Shown: piece after piece, positions 63,397-64,000 of the stretch
How the letters are laid out: every line of letters begins with the position of its first letter
How positions within the stretch are numbered: the stretch's first letter is position 1
Assembly: GCF_023155855.1 (NCBI RefSeq)
Contig: NZ_JAKNUT010000005.1
Coordinates: forward strand, 62,001 to 126,000
Reading direction: 5' to 3'
DNA from: Microbacterium aoyamense
GTDB taxonomy: Bacteria > Actinomycetota > Actinomycetes > Actinomycetales > Microbacteriaceae
Length of the DNA: 64,000 nt
Notes under the pieces: model-generated
What the model saw: only the letters and a program-made list of their open reading frames with translations
What the model was told of the DNA's origin: nothing
Databases searched by the model: none
Made by a program: the position numbers and the translations under genes

Positions 63397-64000
63397 GTGA
63401 CCCACGTCCTGCAGAACGTCGTCTTCCCCCTCGATCGAGACCCCGACCTGCTCCCCCTGTACGTCGACCCCGAGACCTGGTCCGTCATCGACGAGGAGCC
63501 CGTGCGGGTGTCGAGCCGGGCGCAACTGGGCAACATCCTCGACCGCCACCGCGCGCGCATCGTCGCAGGACGCCGCGTGTCCTTCGGCACCTACTTCAAC
63601 GCCTTCCCCGCGTCCTACTGGCAGCACTGGACGCCGGTGCGGGACGTCCGGCTCACCGTGCGGACCGAAGGCCCCGCGACGATCCTCGTCTACCGCTCGA
63701 ACGGCAACGGCGTGCGCCAGCGACTCGAGACCCGCGAAGTGGACGGTTCGACCGAGAGCCGTTTCGACGTCGTGCTCGATCAGTACAGCGACGGCGGGTG
63801 GATCTGGTTCGACATCGTCGCCGACGAGAAGAACGCCACCTTCGAAGGCGCCGAGTGGACGACCGAGCAGGCGCCCGTGCGCGAAGGCAAGGCATCCATC
63901 GGCATCACGACGTACAACAAGCCCGACTACTGCGTGTGGACGCTCAAGAACCTCGCGGATGCTCCCGAGGTCCTCGAACTGCTCGACCGCATCTTCATCG
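63397..64000 (+). CDS. GlfT2-like galactofuranosyltransferase, partial (C-terminus beyond window end)
   Basis: The first 201 residues are present. The N-terminal beta-sandwich domain has SFGTYFNAFPASYWQHWTPV, VRLTVRTEGPATILVYRSNG and DGGWIWFDIVADE, matching the pattern of mycobacterial GlfT2, the processive enzyme that builds the galactan from UDP-galactofuranose. The start of the GT-A domain, IGITTYNKPDYCVWTLKNLA, is visible; the DxD and catalytic residues are off the window. The GTG at 63397 has CGGAGAA at 7 nt. Its location beside ugd and the polymerases supports a galactofuranose-containing wall glycan. Confidence 0.88.
   Translation, partial: MTHVLQNVVFPLDRDPDLLPLYVDPETWSVIDEEPVRVSSRAQLGNILDRHRARIVAGRRVSFGTYFNAFPASYWQHWTPVRDVRLTVRTEGPATILVYRSNGNGVRQRLETREVDGSTESRFDVVLDQYSDGGWIWFDIVADEKNATFEGAEWTTEQAPVREGKASIGITTYNKPDYCVWTLKNLADAPEVLELLDRIFI

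Overview
The window is chromosomal DNA of a high-GC actinobacterium, most likely a member of the Microbacteriaceae close to Microbacterium. The evidence is the very high GC at third codon positions, two WhiB regulators, a mycothiol-type SigR/RsrA pair, MtrAB-LpqB, a fused Kgd (2-oxoglutarate decarboxylase/E1o-E2o) protein and a GlfT2-like galactofuranosyltransferase. I see no rRNA, tRNA, CRISPR array, intact insertion sequence or prophage. Accessory-looking pieces are a DUF222-HNH (13E12-type) gene beside a broken Nudix gene, and a PadR-controlled ABC exporter.

Layout. 1-4738: guaB1 (partial) diverges from kgd. 4739-10831: a YjeH-like amino-acid exporter, then glpD and its TetR regulator diverging from an alkyl-DHAP-synthase-like flavoenzyme and a diacylglycerol-kinase-like lipid kinase. 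10832-12464: Nudix pseudogene and DUF222-HNH gene. 12661-18991: rsrA-sigR diverging from aroA-rsgA-bcp, then whiB1 and pdtaS. 19019-24138: an orphan MinD-like/SAF pair, a small HTH protein, three conserved proteins of unknown role and the alanine aminotransferase alaA. 24265-27090: secA. 27284-30923: adaptor, ATPase and permease of a MacAB-like exporter plus PadR, with the same operator in front of both transcription units. 30990-34702: a candidate small peptide, a nested palindrome, a DEAD-box helicase and a SulP transporter. 34798-41793: a coiled-coil protein, hpf, comF, lpqB, mtrB, mtrA. 42011-50850: a membrane protein, DUF4129, DUF4350, MoxR, DUF58, two divergent aquaporins, SpoIIM and RDD. 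50838-64000: ahcY, DUF3499, a metallopeptidase-like protein, DUF5719, a giant membrane glycosyltransferase, whiB2, manA, two O-antigen-ligase-like polymerases, a UDP-sugar dehydrogenase and a truncated glfT2-like gene. The last group looks like a cell-wall glycopolymer locus.

From sigR to whiB2 the order follows what I recall of the Mycobacterium tuberculosis Rv3219-Rv3260 region (whiB1, pdtaS, sigH-rshA, aroA, rsgA, Rv3235, secA1, hpf, comF, lpqB, mtrB, mtrA, sahH, manA, DUF3499, Rv3259, whiB2). Lineage-specific modules are slotted in, mainly between secA and hpf and between mtrA and ahcY. The region joins stress and redox control (SigR/RsrA, WhiB1, PdtaS), envelope growth and division control (MtrAB-LpqB, SecA, WhiB2) and wall polysaccharide synthesis.

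Two sequence-level features recur. Many genes have a -10 hexamer (TANNNT or close) only 5-7 nt before the start codon and no Shine-Dalgarno sequence, so they are probably leaderless, often as tightly spaced divergent pairs. The 7-mer GGATGCC/GGCATCC is conspicuously frequent.
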